Assembly: GCF_017254865.1 (NCBI RefSeq)
Contig: NZ_JAFKCV010000001.1
Coordinates: forward strand, 1-64,000
Length of the DNA: 64,000 nt
From: Bowmanella dokdonensis
GTDB taxonomy: Bacteria > Pseudomonadota > Gammaproteobacteria > Enterobacterales > Alteromonadaceae
Reading direction: 5' to 3'
Positions 18,238 to 27,666 of this stretch are shown here, one piece after another. Under the pieces are notes generated by a model. The model saw nothing but the letters and a program-made list of their open reading frames with translations, was not told the DNA's origin and searched no databases. Position 1 is the first letter of the stretch; every line of letters starts with the position of its first letter. Both the position numbers and the translations under genes were made by a program.

Positions 18238-19368
18238 GTGGGCAGAGGTGTAATAACCGCGCTATTCGCGACTTTACTGACTAGCGGTGTAGTCGCCGAG
18301 CCATCCCAGTTGAACCTGAGAAGAGGGGTGACGGATATCAGTGCCCAGGTCTATGACCTGCATATGACCATTTTCTATATCTGTGTGGTCATCGGTATCG
18401 TGGTATTCGGCGCCATGCTCTATGCCATGGTCTTTCACCGCAAATCCAGGGGGGTCAAGCCCGCCAACTTCCATGAAAGTGTGAGGGTTGAAGTGGCCTG
18501 GACGGTGGTTCCCTTTATTATCCTGATTGGCATGGCCATCCCTGCCGCCAGTACGCTGATAGACATGGAAGATGCCAGCCAGGCCGATGTAACAGTGCTG
18601 GTTACCGGTTCCCAGTGGAAATGGCATTACAAATACATGGACAGGGACGTGGAATACTATTCGGTGCTGGCTACCCAACCCGAACAGATTGCCAACAAGT
18701 TCAACAAGGGCGAAAACTACCTGCTGGAGGTTGATCGCCCATTGGTTATTCCAACTGACAAGAAGGTGCGTTTCCTGGTGACCTCTGATGATGTTATCCA
18801 TTCCTGGTGGGTACCGGATTTTGCCGTGAAAAAAGACGCCAACCCGGGTTTTATCAACGAAGCCTGGGCCAAGGTCAATGAGCCCGGCATCTACCGTGGT
18901 CAGTGCGCAGAACTGTGCGGTAAGGATCATGGTTTCATGCCGGTGGTGGTGATTGCCAAAGAGCCGGCGGATTATGAGGCCTGGATAACCGAGCAAGAGG
19001 GCATTCAGCGCAAGGCCAAGGAAGAAGAGCAGAAACTGCTGGCCATGAACATGGAAATGGACGAGCTGATGGAGGTGGGTGCCCGGGTCTATCAAAGTGC
19101 CTGTGCCGCCTGCCACATGCCTAACGGTGAAGGCTTGCCAGGGGTATTCCCGGCGCTTAAAGGCAGTGCCATCGCCACAGGTGAGATGACCAAGCATATC
19201 GATGTGGTGGTCAACGGGGTATCCGGTACAGCCATGCAGGCATTCGGTAAGCAGCTCAGCCTCAAGGAGCTGGCTGCGGTCATCACCTACGAGCGTAATG
19301 CCTGGGGTAATAACACCGGTGACACCGTGCAGGCGAAAGATGTCAACGCCCTGATGACTGGCAAATAG
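18238..19368 (+). CDS. coxB: Cytochrome c oxidase subunit II with fused cytochrome c domain
   Basis: A 376-residue subunit that receives electrons from cytochrome c. A short N-terminal signal is followed by two membrane helices (about 44-64 and 85-103), a periplasmic cupredoxin domain and a C-terminal cytochrome c domain. CuA ligands: His188, Cys223, Cys227, His231 and Met234 ([13 protein letters not shown]). The heme c site is CAACH (289-293). The fusion marks a caa3-type oxidase. GTG start at 18238 with GAGGAG seven bases upstream. First gene of a cluster that also encodes subunits I and III and assembly factors. Confidence 0.95.
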   Translation: MGRGVITALFATLLTSGVVAEPSQLNLRRGVTDISAQVYDLHMTIFYICVVIGIVVFGAMLYAMVFHRKSRGVKPANFHESVRVEVAWTVVPFIILIGMAIPAASTLIDMEDASQADVTVLVTGSQWKWHYKYMDRDVEYYSVLATQPEQIANKFNKGENYLLEVDRPLVIPTDKKVRFLVTSDDVIHSWWVPDFAVKKDANPGFINEAWAKVNEPGIYRGQCAELCGKDHGFMPVVVIAKEPADYEAWITEQEGIQRKAKEEEQKLLAMNMEMDELMEVGARVYQSACAACHMPNGEGLPGVFPALKGSAIATGEMTKHIDVVVNGVSGTAMQAFGKQLSLKELAAVITYERNAWGNNTGDTVQAKDVNALMTGK

Positions 19369-19375
19369 GAGAATT

Positions 19376-20968
19376 ATGATGAGTAATGCCGCAGAACATC
19401 TGCACCATGATGAGCATCATGACCACAAGCCAGCGGGGATCATGCGTTGGCTGAACACCACCAACCATAAGGATATCGGCACCCTGTATCTGTGGTTTGC
19501 CTTTATCATGTTCCTGATCGGCGGTGCCATGGCCATGGTGATCCGGGCCGAGCTGTTCCAGCCGGGACTGCAACTGGTGGATCCCAATTTCTTCAACCAG
19601 ATGACCACGGTCCATGGGCTGATCATGGTCTTTGGCGCTGTGATGCCGGCCTTTACGGGCCTGGCCAACTGGATGGTGCCGCTGATGATAGGCGCCCCGG
19701 ACATGGCCCTGCCAAGGATGAACAACTGGAGTTTCTGGATCCTGCCCTTTGCATTTTTGATTCTGCTGTCTTCCCTGTTTCTGGAAGGAGGCGGTCCTAA
19801 CTTTGGCTGGACCTTCTATGCGCCGTTATCTACCACCTACAGCAATGACAGTACTGCCCTGTTTGTTTTCTCGGTGCATATCATGGGCGCGTCCTCCATC
19901 ATGGGCGCCATCAACGTTATCGTGACTATCTTCAACATGCGTGCACCCGGCATGACCTGGATGAAGATGCCGTTGTTCGTCTGGACCTGGTTGATTACCG
20001 CTTTTTTGCTGATTGCAGTAATGCCGGTGCTGGCGGGTGCCGTGACCATGGTGCTGACCGACAAGTTTTTTGGTACCAGCTTCTTTGACGCGGCAGGAGG
20101 CGGGGATCCGGTTCTGTTCCAGCATATCTTCTGGTTCTTCGGACATCCCGAGGTCTACATCATGATTCTGCCGGCCTTCGGGATCATCTCGCAGATTGTG
20201 CCCACCTTCTCCCGTAAACCACTGTTTGGTTACGCCTCAATGGTTTACGCCACAGCGTCCATTGCCCTGCTGTCCTTTATCGTCTGGGCACACCACATGT
20301 TTACCACCGGTATGCCGGTGGCGGCCGAACTGTTCTTCATGTTCGCCACCATGCTGATCTCTGTGCCTACCGGGGTGAAAGTGTTCAACTGGGTGGCGAC
20401 CATGTGGCGGGGGGCCATCAGTTTCGAGATCCCCATGCTCTTTGCCCTGGCCTTCATCGTGTTGTTCACCATAGGCGGATTCTCGGGTCTGATGCTGGCC
20501 ATCACGCCGGTGGACTTTCAGTACCATGACACCTATTTCGTAGTGGCTCACTTCCACTATGTACTGGTGACGGGAGCAATCTTCTCCATCATGGCGGCGG
20601 TATATTACTGGTTGCCCAAGTGGTGCGGCAAAATGTATGACGAGACCCTGGCCAAGTGGCATTTCTGGTGCTCACTGATTTCTGTCAACCTGCTGTTTTT
20701 CCCCATGCACTTTGTGGGGCTGGCCGGCATGCCAAGACGGATCCCCGACTATGCCCTGCAGTTTGCGGATTTTAACAAGTGGATCAGCATCGGTGGCTTT
20801 GCCTTTGGTCTGTCACAACTGATCTTCCTTGCCCTGTTGATCAAGGCCAGTCGCAAACAAGGTGAGCCTGCCACCGACCAGGTCTGGGAAGGGGCACAGG
20901 GGCTGGAGTGGGAGATCCCCTCTCCTGCGCCTTATCACACCTTCGAAACCCCGCCCATGGTGAAGTAA
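19376..20968 (+). CDS. ctaD: Cytochrome c oxidase subunit I
   Basis: A 530-residue catalytic subunit with 12 expected membrane helices, carrying heme a and the heme a3-CuB centre where oxygen is reduced. Visible landmarks: [17 protein letters not shown] (CuB histidine and the D-channel glutamate region), [11 protein letters not shown] (two CuB histidines) and [12 protein letters not shown] (heme a and a3 histidines). Two adjacent ATG codons (19376 and 19379) follow AGGAG; either may be used. Seven bases after coxB. Confidence 0.97.
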   Translation: MMSNAAEHLHHDEHHDHKPAGIMRWLNTTNHKDIGTLYLWFAFIMFLIGGAMAMVIRAELFQPGLQLVDPNFFNQMTTVHGLIMVFGAVMPAFTGLANWMVPLMIGAPDMALPRMNNWSFWILPFAFLILLSSLFLEGGGPNFGWTFYAPLSTTYSNDSTALFVFSVHIMGASSIMGAINVIVTIFNMRAPGMTWMKMPLFVWTWLITAFLLIAVMPVLAGAVTMVLTDKFFGTSFFDAAGGGDPVLFQHIFWFFGHPEVYIMILPAFGIISQIVPTFSRKPLFGYASMVYATASIALLSFIVWAHHMFTTGMPVAAELFFMFATMLISVPTGVKVFNWVATMWRGAISFEIPMLFALAFIVLFTIGGFSGLMLAITPVDFQYHDTYFVVAHFHYVLVTGAIFSIMAAVYYWLPKWCGKMYDETLAKWHFWCSLISVNLLFFPMHFVGLAGMPRRIPDYALQFADFNKWISIGGFAFGLSQLIFLALLIKASRKQGEPATDQVWEGAQGLEWEIPSPAPYHTFETPPMVK

Positions 20969-20972
20969 ACCG

Positions 20973-21533
20973 ATGTCCGAGCAGCGCCCAAATAACAACA
21001 GCAGGCTGGTCATCAAACTGATGGCCGTCGTGCTGGGCATGTTCGGATTCGGTTTTGCCCTGGTGCCATTGTATGACGTGTTCTGTGACATTACCGGGAT
21101 TAACGGCAAAACCAACCCCTATGCCGCTACCTACGATGTTCAGGATGTCGACACCAGTCGCACCATCATGGTGGAGTTTATCACCCGGACCAATACCGGT
21201 ATGCCCTGGGAGTTTGAAGCCAGGACGAAGCGCATAGCGGTTCACCCGGGTGAGTTGAAAACAGTGCAGTTCTACGCCAGAAACCCCACCACCAGGGATA
21301 TTGTGGGGCAAGCGATTCCCTCGGTCTCTCCGGGGACGGCGGCACTGTATCTGAACAAGACAGAATGTTTCTGCTTTAACCAGCAGCCACTGCAGGCGGG
21401 TCAGGACGTACTGATGCCCATGCAGTTTTATGTGGATCCTCAGATTCCAGAGGATATCGAAGTTTTCACCCTGTCCTATACCTTGTATGACGTGACAGGA
21501 ACCTCATCGACTGTGGCAATGAACCGCGGCTAA
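20973..21533 (+). CDS. ctaG: Cytochrome c oxidase assembly protein CtaG (Cox11 family)
   Basis: A 186-residue inner-membrane copper chaperone that inserts CuB into subunit I. One N-terminal membrane helix (about 12-33) is followed by an immunoglobulin-like periplasmic domain with the copper-binding ECFCFNQQ motif. FALVPLYDVFCDITG after the helix is typical of the family. Four bases after ctaD and immediately followed by ctaE, as expected in proteobacterial oxidase operons. Confidence 0.95.
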   Translation: MSEQRPNNNSRLVIKLMAVVLGMFGFGFALVPLYDVFCDITGINGKTNPYAATYDVQDVDTSRTIMVEFITRTNTGMPWEFEARTKRIAVHPGELKTVQFYARNPTTRDIVGQAIPSVSPGTAALYLNKTECFCFNQQPLQAGQDVLMPMQFYVDPQIPEDIEVFTLSYTLYDVTGTSSTVAMNRG

Positions 21534-21545
21534 ATGGAGAGCGAC

Positions 21546-22427
21546 ATGTCAGAGCAATCTTATGAAAAGTATTATGTGCCGGCCTCGAGTCCCTGGCCCT
21601 TTGTGGGCGCTGTAGCGCTGTTCCTGATTGCCGTCGGCGCCGGCAACTTTGTGGTGGAAGCCACCAAGGGTAAGGACGGCTACGGCGGTTGGATTCTTCT
21701 GACCGGGATCCTGGTCCTGCTGATTATGTTGATTGGCTGGTTTCGCGATCAGATCGAAGAATCCATGACCGGCATGCACAGTGCACAACTGGGACGCTCT
21801 TACCGCCAGGGTATGAGCTGGTTTATCTTCTCAGAAGTGATGTTCTTCGGGGCATTTTTCGGTGCACTGTTCTATGCGCGCATGATCGCCGTACCCTGGC
21901 TGGGTGGCGCCGGTAACAACGCCATGACCAACGAAGTCCTGTGGCCCGGTTTTGAAGCCATCTGGCCGCTGGTGCAAACGCCCGGCGGCACCACCACCGA
22001 AGCCATGGGCTGGTATGGCCTGCCGCTGATTAACACGGTGATTCTGATGATTTCCTCCGTTACCGCCCATTTTGCTCATGTCGGCCTGGAGGAAGGAAAA
22101 CGCAAGCAACTGACCCTGATGCTGGGGGTAACCATATTGCTGGGCGTCTGCTTCCTGATTCTGCAGGTGGAAGAATATGTACACGCCTATCGAGAGATGG
22201 GACTGATGCTGACATCCGGCATCTACGGCAATACTTTCTTTATGCTCACGGGCTTTCACGGCCTGCACGTGACTCTGGGCACCCTGTTGTTGATCATCAT
22301 GTTCTTCCGGGTGATCAAGGGGCACTTTAGCAAGGACAATCAGTTTGCCTTCCAGGCAGCCAGTTGGTACTGGCATTTCGTGGATGTGGTCTGGGTAATG
22401 CTGTTTATCTTTGTGTATATACTCTAG
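21546..22427 (+). CDS. ctaE: Cytochrome c oxidase subunit III
   Basis: A 293-residue polytopic subunit with about seven helices. Characteristic segments: SEVMFFGAFFGALFYAR, HFAHVGLEEGKRK, GFHGLHVTLGTLLL and the terminal SWYWHFVDVVWVMLFIFVY. It stabilises the catalytic core and proton uptake. Start at 21546 is preceded by GGAG five bases away; an ATG at 21534 is in frame but overlaps that ribosome site. Followed by a hairpin terminator before the convergent DUF2909-type gene. Confidence 0.95.
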   Translation: MSEQSYEKYYVPASSPWPFVGAVALFLIAVGAGNFVVEATKGKDGYGGWILLTGILVLLIMLIGWFRDQIEESMTGMHSAQLGRSYRQGMSWFIFSEVMFFGAFFGALFYARMIAVPWLGGAGNNAMTNEVLWPGFEAIWPLVQTPGGTTTEAMGWYGLPLINTVILMISSVTAHFAHVGLEEGKRKQLTLMLGVTILLGVCFLILQVEEYVHAYREMGLMLTSGIYGNTFFMLTGFHGLHVTLGTLLLIIMFFRVIKGHFSKDNQFAFQAASWYWHFVDVVWVMLFIFVYIL

Positions 22428-22454
22428 TCGGACCTTTCAGTCCCGTTAGCAGGA

Positions 22455-22476
22455 GGCGGCCACCGGCCGCCCTTTT
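22455..22476 (+). terminator. Terminator after ctaE
   Basis: GGCGGCC-ACC-GGCCGCC (7 bp, triloop) followed by CTTTTATT. It sits 27 bases past the ctaE stop and 13 bases before the end of the convergent gene, so it should end the coxB-ctaD-ctaG-ctaE transcript. Confidence 0.75.
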
Positions 22477-22488
22477 ATTCGCCGCGAC

Positions 22489-22698
22489 TTAGTAAGGCCG
22501 GGGATTAGGTTGAATCCATCCCAGTGCCACGGCGATAATCAGAATCAGAATAATCACCGCAGAAGTCAGCACCCGCCTGCCAATAAATTTGGTCATGGAC
22601 TGCCCTTCGGCATCGCCCCTGAGCATGACTCGCATGGCTCGATAGAGATTGAATACCATAAATACCAACAGGCCGATGACAAGTAGTTTAACCAGCAA
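22489..22698 (-). CDS. Small two-helix membrane protein, DUF2909-like
   Basis: A 69-residue protein with two hydrophobic helices: LVKLLVIGLLVFMVFNLYRA, then a basic turn MTKFIGRRV and a second helix ending in WIQPNPRPY. This matches the small DUF2909 family found inside oxidase clusters of marine gammaproteobacteria. TTG start at 22698 with GGAG seven bases upstream; no ATG is available. It is divergent from the SURF1 gene with start codons only 12 bases apart, so the ribosome sites overlap across strands. Function unknown; location suggests a role in oxidase assembly or stability. Confidence 0.75.
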   Translation of the reverse strand: MLVKLLVIGLLVFMVFNLYRAMRVMLRGDAEGQSMTKFIGRRVLTSAVIILILIIAVALGWIQPNPRPY

Positions 22699-22710
22699 TG
22701 GTTGTCTCCC

Positions 22711-23412
22711 ATGTTGAGATCCCTGCCGCCCCTCGCCACACTGGTTACCCTTGCCGCCGTCATTCTGATGACTGGCCTGGGCGTCTGGCAACTGGAACGG
22801 GCAGAACAGAAACGCCAGCGTAGCGCCCTGCTGGCCGAGCGGCAACAGCAAAAAAGCCTCACCCTGACCGAAGTCATCGGTCAGTCTGGCGATATTCGTG
22901 ACTTCCCCGTGCAGGTGACAGGGAAACTCGACTCCCAGAGACTATTACTCTGGGACAATCGCATACTGTCAGGCCGGGTGGGGTATGAGGTGCTGGCAGT
23001 ACTGGAAACCAACGAAGGCAACCTGTTAGTCAATTTCGGCTGGCTGCAGGCCCCTCCCTACCGTGATCTGCTTCCTCAGACCGATCTCCCCTGGGGTATG
23101 GTGACGTTGGAGGGGGTAGTGGTTGTGCCACAGCTCAACCCCATGGTGAGGGAAACGAATGAAGCCGGCTGGCCAAGACGGGTCCAGCAGCCGGATCTGG
23201 ATTACCTGCAAACTGCCTTGGACACCAGGCTGTTGCCCTTTATGCTGCAGGTGGCAGACACACAGCCATTCGGACTCGAAAACAACTGGAAGCCGGTGGT
23301 GATGCCCGCCGAGAAACACCTCGGCTATGCGGTGCAGTGGTTTGGCCTGGCCCTGGCGTGCCTGGGGGTATTTATTCTGGCAGTTAGAAGAAAATGGAGG
23401 ACCTCTTTATGA
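22711..23412 (+). CDS. SURF1 family cytochrome oxidase assembly protein
   Basis: About 233 residues with one membrane helix at each end and a periplasmic domain, the standard SURF1/Shy1 layout. Landmarks: GVWQLERAEQKR after the first helix, a central LLLWDNRILSGRVGYEVL and NNWKPVVMPAEKHLGYAVQW before the last helix. SURF1 helps insert heme a into subunit I. A TTG at 22702 is in frame, but the ATG at 22711 gives the usual short N-terminus. Overlaps the next gene's ribosome site; both likely share a transcript with ctaA-ctaB-sco. Confidence 0.9.
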   Translation: MLRSLPPLATLVTLAAVILMTGLGVWQLERAEQKRQRSALLAERQQQKSLTLTEVIGQSGDIRDFPVQVTGKLDSQRLLLWDNRILSGRVGYEVLAVLETNEGNLLVNFGWLQAPPYRDLLPQTDLPWGMVTLEGVVVVPQLNPMVRETNEAGWPRRVQQPDLDYLQTALDTRLLPFMLQVADTQPFGLENNWKPVVMPAEKHLGYAVQWFGLALACLGVFILAVRRKWRTSL

Positions 23413-23960
23413 GCGCAGGCTCACACAAAAAGACCATCTTGCTGGTGGCCCTGGCCTTTCTGGTTCCGGTCCTGCTGGCCAAGCTGGCACTGGAGCAGGA
23501 CTGGTTCAACAAGGCCTCCACCAATAAAGGCCAACTGCTGAACCCGCCACTGGACCTGTCGGTACTGGATGGGACACAGCGTTGGCGTTTGTTGTATATC
23601 CTGCCTGAAGACTGTGACAAGGCCTGTGAAAATGCCCTTATCAGTATCAATCAGGTATGGATGGCGCTGGGGCGGGAACAGGACAGGGCCGAGCCTGTGG
23701 TCATTGCCACCGAAGTGAGTGACGACAGGCCTGCAGAGCACCTGCAGCAGTTTCCCAACATCCGCCTGTTAACCAGTAGTCAGCAGGTTGTTAAGCAGGT
23801 GTTTAAAGATGTCCCGACTGATGGTATTTTTCTTGTGGATACCATGAATAACGTGATCCTCAAATATCCGTTACAACAAGAACAACAACAGGCTGTCCTG
23901 CATAGCCGGGATATTCTGGCCGACCTGCGTAAGCTGCTGAAGTTGTCGCGGATCGGATAA
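23409..23960 (+). CDS. Membrane-anchored thioredoxin-like protein with CX3C motif, oxidase cluster
   Basis: A 183-residue protein with one N-terminal membrane helix (about 10-27) and a periplasmic domain. WRLLYILPEDCDKAC resembles the beta strand and CX3C copper site of Sco proteins (Cys69, Cys73), followed by a helix. A later GIFLVDTMNNVILKYP looks like the C-terminal strand pair of a thioredoxin fold. I do not see the distal copper-ligand histidine of Sco. Start at 23409 is decided by GGAGG eight bases upstream. It lies between SURF1 and ctaA, a place where proteobacterial clusters often carry an unnamed gene. A divergent Sco-like assembly factor is a reasonable guess. Confidence 0.7.
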   Translation: MSAGSHKKTILLVALAFLVPVLLAKLALEQDWFNKASTNKGQLLNPPLDLSVLDGTQRWRLLYILPEDCDKACENALISINQVWMALGREQDRAEPVVIATEVSDDRPAEHLQQFPNIRLLTSSQQVVKQVFKDVPTDGIFLVDTMNNVILKYPLQQEQQQAVLHSRDILADLRKLLKLSRIG

Positions 23961-23973
23961 GGGAACAATAACA

Positions 23974-24951
23974 ATGAGAAAACTGGTCCTGGCAGCCTTG
24001 GCGCTGGCTTTCGTGGTGGTGATTCTGGGAGCCTATACGCGCCTGACCGATGCTGGGCTGGGATGCCCGGACTGGCCCGGCTGTTATGGGTTTCTGACTG
24101 TTCCAAAAGAGCAGCAGCATATCGAACAGGCCGAGCAGGCGTTTCCTCATCGTCCCGTCGAAGCGCACAAAGCCTGGAACGAGATGATTCACCGCTATTT
24201 TGCCGGTGCTCTGGGATTGGTTATTCTGGCCATCTTTGTAAAAAGCCTGACAGGGCGTTCCCACCACCGCCCGGTTAAACTGCCGTTTGTGCTGCTGTTG
24301 CTGGTTTGTTTCCAGGCCGCGCTTGGCATGTGGACAGTGACCATGAACCTGATGCCGCTGGTGGTGATGGGCCATCTGTTGGGTGGCTTTACGGTGCTTA
24401 GTTGCCTGTTTTTGCTGTATCTGCGGCTGACGCCATACCGCATACCAGGGGGCGACGCCAATTTGCGGCGTTTTGGCAGTTATGCACTGCTGGGTCTGGT
24501 CATTGTGATGGCACAGATCGCCCTGGGCGGTTGGGTGTCCGCCAATTATGCCGCCCTGGCCTGCACTGAACTGCCAGTCTGTGAGGCCAACTGGTGGGAC
24601 AGATTGGACTTTGCCGGCGCCTTTTCGGTGGGACATGCTCAAAATTATGAATTCGGTACCCATGACTATGCCGAGCGCATGACCATGCACATCGCACATC
24701 GTCTGGGGGCGCTGATAACCTTTGTCTATTTGTGCTGGCTGGCCATTCGTCTGTACAAAGGGGCCTCATCGGAACTGTTTCGTTCGCTGTCCGTTATGCT
24801 GGTGCTGGTACTGGGCTTGCAGGTTGCCCTGGGTGTCAGTAACGTAGTCTTCAGTCTGCCGGTAGGCGTGGCTGTGGCCCACAATGCGGTGGGTGCCTGC
24901 CTGTTGCTGATGATGGTACTGATCAATTACACCCTGTTCCGGAAAACCTGA
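23974..24951 (+). CDS. ctaA: Heme A synthase CtaA (COX15 family)
   Basis: A 325-residue inner-membrane enzyme that oxidises the C8 methyl of heme O to a formyl group, giving heme A. About eight helices. Heme-ligand histidines appear in NEMIHRYFAGAL, VMGHLLGGFTV, MHIAHRLGALI and VAHNAVGACLL. The opening GAYTRLTDAGLGCPDWPGC is the family hallmark. Partner of the downstream ctaB product, which makes heme O. Confidence 0.95.
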   Translation: MRKLVLAALALAFVVVILGAYTRLTDAGLGCPDWPGCYGFLTVPKEQQHIEQAEQAFPHRPVEAHKAWNEMIHRYFAGALGLVILAIFVKSLTGRSHHRPVKLPFVLLLLVCFQAALGMWTVTMNLMPLVVMGHLLGGFTVLSCLFLLYLRLTPYRIPGGDANLRRFGSYALLGLVIVMAQIALGGWVSANYAALACTELPVCEANWWDRLDFAGAFSVGHAQNYEFGTHDYAERMTMHIAHRLGALITFVYLCWLAIRLYKGASSELFRSLSVMLVLVLGLQVALGVSNVVFSLPVGVAVAHNAVGACLLLMMVLINYTLFRKT

Positions 24952-25007
24952 GTTGTGAGTAGGCCAGCAGAGACAGGTATGAAAGACAAATTCGCCCAGG
25001 AGATGTT

Positions 25008-25919
25008 ATGAGCAAAGCAATTGACAGCATAGCCGTTCCGGCGGTTCTTAAGGGACGCTGGAGGGACTATTATGAGATGACCAAGCCCAATGTGGTGTTG
25101 CTGCTCCTGCTGACGGCTCTGGTTGGTATGTGCCTGTCCACGCCTGGCTGGCTGGCCTGGCAACCGCTGATTGCCGGCCTGTTCGGTATTGGTGCCTTGT
25201 CTTCTTCAGCGGCGGTCATTAACCATGTGGTGGACAGGCGAATTGATGCTCAGATGGCCCGGACCTTCAACCGGCCCGTGCCCAAAGGCAAGGTCAGTCC
25301 AAAACGTGCCCTGATCTTCGCCTTCGTTCTGGCCTTGCTGGGTTATCTGGTCCTGGAAATCTGGGTCAACCGGCTGACCGCATTACTGACGCTGGCCAGT
25401 CTGGTGGGCTATGCCATGGTCTATACCATGTACCTGAAACGGGCGACGCCGCAGAATATCGTCATTGGCGGACTGGCTGGGGCGGCGCCGCCGCTGCTTG
25501 GCTGGACGGCCATGACCGGCGAAATACACCCCTATGCGTTGCTGCTGGTTCTGATCATCTATACCTGGACGCCACCGCACTTCTGGGCCCTGGCCATCCA
25601 TCGGGAAAAAGATTATGCCCGGGCCCAGGTGCCCATGCTGCCGGTAACGCACGGCGTGGAATATACCAAGACCTCCGTGTTGCTCTATACCGTATTGCTG
25701 GCACTGGTTTGCCTGCTGCCCTACCTTGTGGGTATGACGGGTATTATCTACCTGCTGGGTTCCTGTGCGCTGAATGCAGGCTTTCTCTACTACGCCCTTA
25801 AACTCAAATATGCGGCGCAGGAGAACACCGCCATGCAGACCTTTAAGTTTTCCATCCTGCATCTGATGTTATTGTTTCTGGTCCTGTTGGTTGACCATTA
25901 CTTTAAGTTGACCCTATGA
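25008..25919 (+). CDS. ctaB: Protoheme IX farnesyltransferase (heme O synthase)
   Basis: A 303-residue polytopic prenyltransferase that adds a farnesyl group to heme B to form heme O. Asp-rich motif [19 protein letters not shown] and the second [12 protein letters not shown], plus [19 protein letters not shown], are diagnostic. AGGAGA lies a few bases before the ATG. Its last four bases overlap the sco gene. Works with ctaA to supply heme A to the oxidase. Confidence 0.95.
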   Translation: MSKAIDSIAVPAVLKGRWRDYYEMTKPNVVLLLLLTALVGMCLSTPGWLAWQPLIAGLFGIGALSSSAAVINHVVDRRIDAQMARTFNRPVPKGKVSPKRALIFAFVLALLGYLVLEIWVNRLTALLTLASLVGYAMVYTMYLKRATPQNIVIGGLAGAAPPLLGWTAMTGEIHPYALLLVLIIYTWTPPHFWALAIHREKDYARAQVPMLPVTHGVEYTKTSVLLYTVLLALVCLLPYLVGMTGIIYLLGSCALNAGFLYYALKLKYAAQENTAMQTFKFSILHLMLLFLVLLVDHYFKLTL

Positions 25920-26542
25920 AACAGAAAATACTGATTGGGCTAGCCCTGATTCTGGCTCTGGCGGCAGGGGTGTACCTCTCCATCCATATTGCGCCGCCTT
26001 CGGGCCCACAGTATGCCAGTCTGTATCCCCAGCCACGGGAAATTCCCGATTTCGCCCTGATCAATCAGCACGGAGAGACCTTTGGCAAGGAGGCCCTAAG
26101 GGGCAAATGGACGCTGGCTTTCACCGGCTACACTTTTTGCCCGGATATCTGCCCCACTACCCTGGCCGAACTCAAGGGCATTTACCCTCAGTTACAGCAG
26201 ATCTCACCGGATATCCAGGTGCTGTTCTTGTCGGTGGATCCCAACCGTGACACGACGGAGCGACTGCTGGAGTATGTGAATTTTTTTGAACCGGCCTTTA
26301 TCGCCGCCACCGCAGAGCATAAAGAGCTGTTCCCCTTCGTGCGTAGCCTGGGCATGATGTACGCCATGTCTGAAAGTACCGACAATCCGGATTATCTGGT
26401 CGATCACAGTTCTTCGCTGACGATTATCAATCCACAGGCCCAGGTCGTGGGCCGCTTTAAACCCACCCTGGCACCCGGTCAGATGGCGGTGGTCAATCCG
26501 CAGCAGATACTGGCGGATATGCCGGTGATCATCGGCCGCTAA
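25916..26542 (+). CDS. SCO1/SenC family copper chaperone
   Basis: A 208-residue membrane-anchored thioredoxin-fold protein for CuA site assembly. N-terminal helix about 4-24. Copper ligands are Cys75 and Cys79 in [13 protein letters not shown] and a distal histidine in [19 protein letters not shown] is the family strand. Coupled to ctaB by a four-base overlap and last gene of the oxidase cluster. Its stop lies 10 bases from the convergent deacetylase gene; no terminator fits in the gap. Confidence 0.93.
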   Translation: MKQKILIGLALILALAAGVYLSIHIAPPSGPQYASLYPQPREIPDFALINQHGETFGKEALRGKWTLAFTGYTFCPDICPTTLAELKGIYPQLQQISPDIQVLFLSVDPNRDTTERLLEYVNFFEPAFIAATAEHKELFPFVRSLGMMYAMSESTDNPDYLVDHSSSLTIINPQAQVVGRFKPTLAPGQMAVVNPQQILADMPVIIGR

Positions 26543-26552
26543 TCAAAGGCGC

Positions 26553-27620
26553 TCAGTCGAGCCATTTGCCCTCGGCAGTAGGCACAAAGAACGGCTGGGA
26601 ATGCCAGTAGTAGCGCGACTGATCGCGGATACTGGGCGCGGTACAGTTGACCCGGGCGCGACCGGCGGTCAGCGGCTGGGGCAGCGTCAGGCTGAATACA
26701 TCCGGCGTTTCCCAGATGATGTCCAGCGGGTCGCCGCGAAAGTAGCAGGCCAGTTGCTTGGGACGGATATCGCTGGTGTCTATCTTGGTCGTCCACTGGG
26801 GCTGGAGACTGTCTCTGGACAGCTCAGGATCCAGCGGCTCGTATAAGCTGGGCATGGCCAGGCTTGCAAGCTTGACCTTCAGACTGTTGAGGTTGGCATA
26901 GATGCCCGCCGCCGGGAACCGGGGCAGGGCCGTCATATCACTGTAGGGCGCCACCGCGCCGGATTGCTGGCCGAAGCCGGTATAACCCAGTTCTCTCACC
27001 AGTTGCTGCAAATCCCGGTTGAATTCGCCAAAGGGATACGCCAGGTATTTGAGGCTATAGCCCAGTTTGTCTTCCAGCATGGCTTCGGCCGTCTGAATTT
27101 CTGTCTTCAGGTGGGCCAGCCATTGCTCCTTGTTCATATCACCCCGGGTCAACAGATGCTGATGGTGGTTGGTATGGTTGGCAAACCAGACTCCTTCCTC
27201 TTGCATTTGTTTCACCTGCTCCCAGGTAAGCTGATGCGCCTCAGTGCCGATCAGGGCCGGATTGATAAAGATGGTGTAATTGAAACCATGCTTTTTCAGA
27301 ATGGGGTGGGCGTTTTGCAGGATATTCTCAAAACCGTCATCGAAGGTAATGGCCACGGCCTTTTCCGGCAATGCCTGGCCACTTTTCACTTTTTCTATCA
27401 ACTCCGGCAGCGGCACCACCTGATGATGATCGGCGATATATTGCATGTGCTCGGCAAAGCGCTCGGGACTCAAAGAGGTGACGGCGGGTGTGTCGGTGCT
27501 GACATGGTGATACTGCAGAATAACCCCATGGTGATCGAAGGGCAGGGGGGCGGCCTGTACCCAGGCTGTCAGTCCTGACAGCAGCAGACAAAGGCTTAAC
27601 AAAGCTGGTTTTTTTGACAT
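26553..27620 (-). CDS. Exported polysaccharide deacetylase family protein
   Basis: A 355-residue protein with a signal peptide (cleavage after VQA, near residue 23) and a NodB-type deacetylase domain. Motif 1 is AITFDDGFE with the catalytic and metal-binding aspartates. Motif 2 is FANHTNHHQHL. YLAYPFGEFN is the motif 3 equivalent. It begins with GVILQYHHVS, typical of the YadE/PgaB-like group that acts on N-acetylated polysaccharides in the periplasm or at the surface. About 100 C-terminal residues beyond the catalytic domain have no clear family. Substrate cannot be read. Divergent from the MATE transporter gene. Confidence 0.85.
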   Translation of the reverse strand: MSKKPALLSLCLLLSGLTAWVQAAPLPFDHHGVILQYHHVSTDTPAVTSLSPERFAEHMQYIADHHQVVPLPELIEKVKSGQALPEKAVAITFDDGFENILQNAHPILKKHGFNYTIFINPALIGTEAHQLTWEQVKQMQEEGVWFANHTNHHQHLLTRGDMNKEQWLAHLKTEIQTAEAMLEDKLGYSLKYLAYPFGEFNRDLQQLVRELGYTGFGQQSGAVAPYSDMTALPRFPAAGIYANLNSLKVKLASLAMPSLYEPLDPELSRDSLQPQWTTKIDTSDIRPKQLACYFRGDPLDIIWETPDVFSLTLPQPLTAGRARVNCTAPSIRDQSRYYWHSQPFFVPTAEGKWLD

Positions 27621-27666
27621 AAGCGTTAGACCATGTTGGCAGAATCCTTAGATCCAAGAGCTTATC

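Noticed and set aside
18274-19197. 307-codon open frame on the minus strand opposite coxB
   Set aside because: Shadow of coxB; unusual His/Gly/Leu composition and no start signal.
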